Part shown: piece after piece, positions 61,833 through 64,000 of the stretch
Layout: each line of letters begins with the position of its first letter
Position numbering within the stretch: position 1 is the first letter of the stretch
Source: Zygaena filipendulae
Lineage: Eukaryota; Arthropoda; Insecta; Lepidoptera; Zygaenidae
Reading direction: 5' to 3'
Assembly: GCA_907165275.2 (NCBI GenBank)
Contig: CAJRBF020000009.1
Span: forward strand, 1 to 64,000
DNA length: 64,000 nucleotides
Translations under genes and position numbers: made by a program
The notes under the pieces: model-generated
The model's database searches: none
The model's input: the letters and a program-made list of their open reading frames with translations, nothing else
What the model was told of the DNA's origin: nothing

Positions 61833-63941
61833 ACGCATAACCTTCAAATAGACAAGTTGAAAGGCAGAGAGAACTATAATACGTGGAAATTTGCCGTGCA
61901 GGCGTATTTACAGCACGAAGAATTGTGGGATTGCGTGGAACCTACCGACAAGCCGGTCGATCTCAAGAGGGATACGAAGGCGAAATCCAAGATAATATTG
62001 CTCGTGGACCCGATAAATTATGTTCACATCCAAGATGCAAAAACAGCGAAGGAAGTTTGGTGCAATTTGCAAAGAGCTTTCGAGGATTCAGGTTTGACAC
62101 GAAAAGTTGGGTTACTCCGTGAATTAATTAATACTTCTTTGGATAACTGTGCCAATATCGAAGAGTATATTAATAAATTAGTAACCACCGCCCACAAGCT
62201 GAGAAATGTAGATTTCCATGTCGATGATGAATGGCTAGGTACATTAATGTTGGCTGGTTTACCGGAAAGTTATAAACCGATGATTATGGGCATAGAAAGC
62301 TCCGGTATAAAGATAAGCTCAGACGCTATAAAAACAAAATTGTTACAAGAAGTCAAAGAGTCGAGCTCCGCTGTCTATTATACAAAGCCTAAGAATAAAA
62401 GTGTTACCCTCAATAATCAAAATAAAAAATCAACTGATACCAATCAAAATTATAAGTTCAAAGGTCCCCGTTGTTATAACTGCAATAAATTTGGACACTT
62501 AAGTAGAAACTGTATGAAGAAAAGGGCAAGCAATAACTCTGAAAATAGTGAAAGTTTTGCAGCTGTCTTTTCAGCCCATGGTAGTATCAACAGCACAAAC
62601 TGGTATGTGGATTCCGGAGCATCAATGCACATGACCAACAACGATGAATGGATGTATGATACTTGCACTCCTGTTATACGAGAAGTAACTGTTGCCAGCA
62701 GCTCGACAGTACCTGTGGTCCGAATGGGAAATATCAACCTAGATATATGTACCAATGGTAACATACACCATGTACAGGTAAGAGATGTTTTATATATTCC
62801 CAACCTCAGTGAAAATCTGTTATCAGTCAGCCAATTAGTTAAAAGAGGCTGTCAAGTTGTCTTCACTGAAACTGGCTGTAATATTTATAACAAAGGAAAA
62901 CAGTTAATAGCAACAGCTAGACTTATTAATAACATGTATAAGTTAAATACAGTTACCGAGAATGCAGTTTTTAATGTCACTGAATCTAAACAAAGTTTGG
63001 AAATATGGCACCGAAGAATGGGACATTTGAATTATAATGATGTTCATAGACTAGTACACTGTACAGAGGGAGTAAAATTCTCTGATTTAACTGAAAATAA
63101 AAATTGTACTTCCTGTTTGAAAGGAAAACAAAGCCGGTTACCATTCAAGAATATTGGTTCAAGGGCATCTTCACCGCTTCAACTGATACACACCGACTTA
63201 TGTGGCCCTATGGAGACACCCTCCGTTGGTGGAGCCAAGTATTTCATTACATTTATTGATGATTATTCAAGAAAAGTATTTGTTTATTTCTTAAAGAACA
63301 AAACTAATGTTAAAAATATATTTGAAAATTTCAAAATAGAAGTTGAAAATCAGCTTAACTTAAAAATTAAAGTGATTCGCTCTGATAATGGTCTAGAGTA
63401 TATAAATAATGAATTCCTTAAATATTTAACAGACAATGGTATCAAGCACCAGACAACCACTCCGTACACTCCCGAGCAGAATGGACTCGCCGAGCGAATG
63501 AATCGCAGTTTAGTGGAACGTGCCCGATGCATGCTTTCTGATGCTGGTCTGCCAAAGGAATATTGGGCCGAAGCCATGGCAACCACAGCCTACGTGATTA
63601 ATCGCTCTCCAACAAGGGTAATAAATGAGATAACACCGGAAGAAAAGTGGACAGGTAAAGTGCCAAACATTTCACACTTAAGAGTCTTTGGATGTAAAGC
63701 CATGGTCCACATTCCAAAAACAAAACGGTTGAAATGGGACCCAAAATCAGAAGAGATGATATTTGTTGGATATTGCGAAAATTCAAAAGGATACAGGCTA
63801 TTAAATATGAAGAATAAAAACATTTTCATAAGTAGAGATGTGAGATTTTTAGAAGTTAATTATGATCAAATTAGCACAACTCAATTACCACTGGCTACAC
63901 CAATCCGTTTGAAATACGACCATAACACTGAGCGAAAATGA
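61833..63941 (+). CDS. Element G copia Gag-protease-integrase, start codon apparently lost
   Basis: Open from 61809 to TGA 63939-63941. No in-frame ATG exists before the conserved LKGRENYNTWKFAVQAYL start of Gag; ACG at 61833 sits where an ATG would be expected. Gag (UBN2/copia type) is followed by a CCHC knuckle (CYNCNKFGHLSRNC, about 62473), protease (WYVDSGASMHMT, about 62603), a pre-integrase HHCC finger (WHRRMGHLN ... CTSCLKGK) and the integrase core DDE (HTDLCGPM, IRSDNGLEY, TPEQNGLAERMN), then GYRLLNMKNK. The frame stops soon after integrase, before any RT. In copia the polyprotein continues, so the TGA is probably a mutation, but the RT region is outside the window. Confidence 0.88.
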   Translation, partial: THNLQIDKLKGRENYNTWKFAVQAYLQHEELWDCVEPTDKPVDLKRDTKAKSKIILLVDPINYVHIQDAKTAKEVWCNLQRAFEDSGLTRKVGLLRELINTSLDNCANIEEYINKLVTTAHKLRNVDFHVDDEWLGTLMLAGLPESYKPMIMGIESSGIKISSDAIKTKLLQEVKESSSAVYYTKPKNKSVTLNNQNKKSTDTNQNYKFKGPRCYNCNKFGHLSRNCMKKRASNNSENSESFAAVFSAHGSINSTNWYVDSGASMHMTNNDEWMYDTCTPVIREVTVASSSTVPVVRMGNINLDICTNGNIHHVQVRDVLYIPNLSENLLSVSQLVKRGCQVVFTETGCNIYNKGKQLIATARLINNMYKLNTVTENAVFNVTESKQSLEIWHRRMGHLNYNDVHRLVHCTEGVKFSDLTENKNCTSCLKGKQSRLPFKNIGSRASSPLQLIHTDLCGPMETPSVGGAKYFITFIDDYSRKVFVYFLKNKTNVKNIFENFKIEVENQLNLKIKVIRSDNGLEYINNEFLKYLTDNGIKHQTTTPYTPEQNGLAERMNRSLVERARCMLSDAGLPKEYWAEAMATTAYVINRSPTRVINEITPEEKWTGKVPNISHLRVFGCKAMVHIPKTKRLKWDPKSEEMIFVGYCENSKGYRLLNMKNKNIFISRDVRFLEVNYDQISTTQLPLATPIRLKYDHNTERK

Positions 63942-64000
63942 GACTTCAAACACTGTCATAAGGCCGATGACACAAGAGACATCATCATCACACATCACTT

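Larger units (their letters stand above)
61490..64000 (+). mobile_element. Element G: copia-type LTR retrotransposon (5' part; continues past window)
   Basis: Candidate 5' LTR 61490-61676 (TGTTGAACGC...CCCATCA), directly followed by a copia-type primer site and then gag-protease-integrase in one frame. Reverse transcriptase, RNase H and the 3' LTR would lie to the right of the window, so the LTR borders and target duplication cannot be checked here. Confidence 0.82.

Overview
The window is eukaryotic nuclear DNA from an insect, most likely a moth or butterfly. The evidence is indirect: AT-rich intergenic DNA, introns with GT/AG borders, Helitron-type ends of the kind common in Lepidoptera, a piggyBac derivative cut into TTAA, a copia element with an initiator-tRNA-half primer site, and several non-LTR retrotransposons. 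I find no convincing conserved host gene. At most there is one small exon pair near 12.1-12.6 kb. The species cannot be named from the sequence.

Region 1 (1-8.1 kb) looks like part of an endogenous large-DNA-transposon or virus element. It holds a protein-primed-type family B DNA polymerase (1173 aa, minus strand), an RNase H/exonuclease-like protein whose start codon overlaps the stop of an upstream ORF (ATGA), a small protein with a decayed duplicate of its C-terminus, a three-exon gene, and an intronless one-BIR plus RING inhibitor-of-apoptosis protein flanked by about 80-bp direct repeats. The set resembles adintovirus/Maverick-type elements. The integrase, ATPase and capsid genes that would settle this are not in the window.

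Region 2 (8.1-13.1 kb) is AT-rich and mostly unassigned, with short tandem repeats and a 100-bp snapback hairpin.

Region 3 (13,077-31,401) is one Ty3/gypsy retrotransposon, element B, with identical 83-bp LTRs and a GTCT target duplication. Three later insertions split it: element A (14,078-24,374, minus strand, a 10.3-kb gypsy with 2305-bp LTRs, inside the B gag), a 1284-bp non-autonomous piggyBac (25,608-26,891, inside the protease) and a 927-bp solo LTR (29,018-29,944, between RNase H and integrase). At each junction one copy of the target duplication keeps the B reading frame open. Element A has a textbook -1 frameshift site (TTTAAAC), a 7-nt spacer and a potential H-type pseudoknot at its gag/pol junction, and a G-patch at the start of pol.

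Region 4 (31.7-43 kb) holds minus-strand non-LTR retrotransposons: two 3' fragments, then two long copies with ORF1, endonuclease and reverse transcriptase, each carrying frameshifts or a deletion.

Region 5 (43.2-60.2 kb) contains two related LTR retrotransposons with no coding capacity: E (2.3 kb, minus) and F (5.1 kb, plus). Each has apparently identical LTRs and a 4-bp target duplication. They share internal blocks, a primer-site-like segment and a conserved 3' block. F also contains a partial E-type LTR inside itself. Between them lie a cluster of Helitron-derived repeats, a MITE, a seven-copy 100-bp minisatellite and a 38-bp-arm palindrome.

Region 6 (60.2-64 kb) has a small TA-flanked MITE, a G-rich quadruplex candidate, and the 5' part of a copia element whose start codon seems lost and whose reverse transcriptase lies beyond the window. 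Near-identical LTRs in A, B, E and F point to several recent bursts of insertion.
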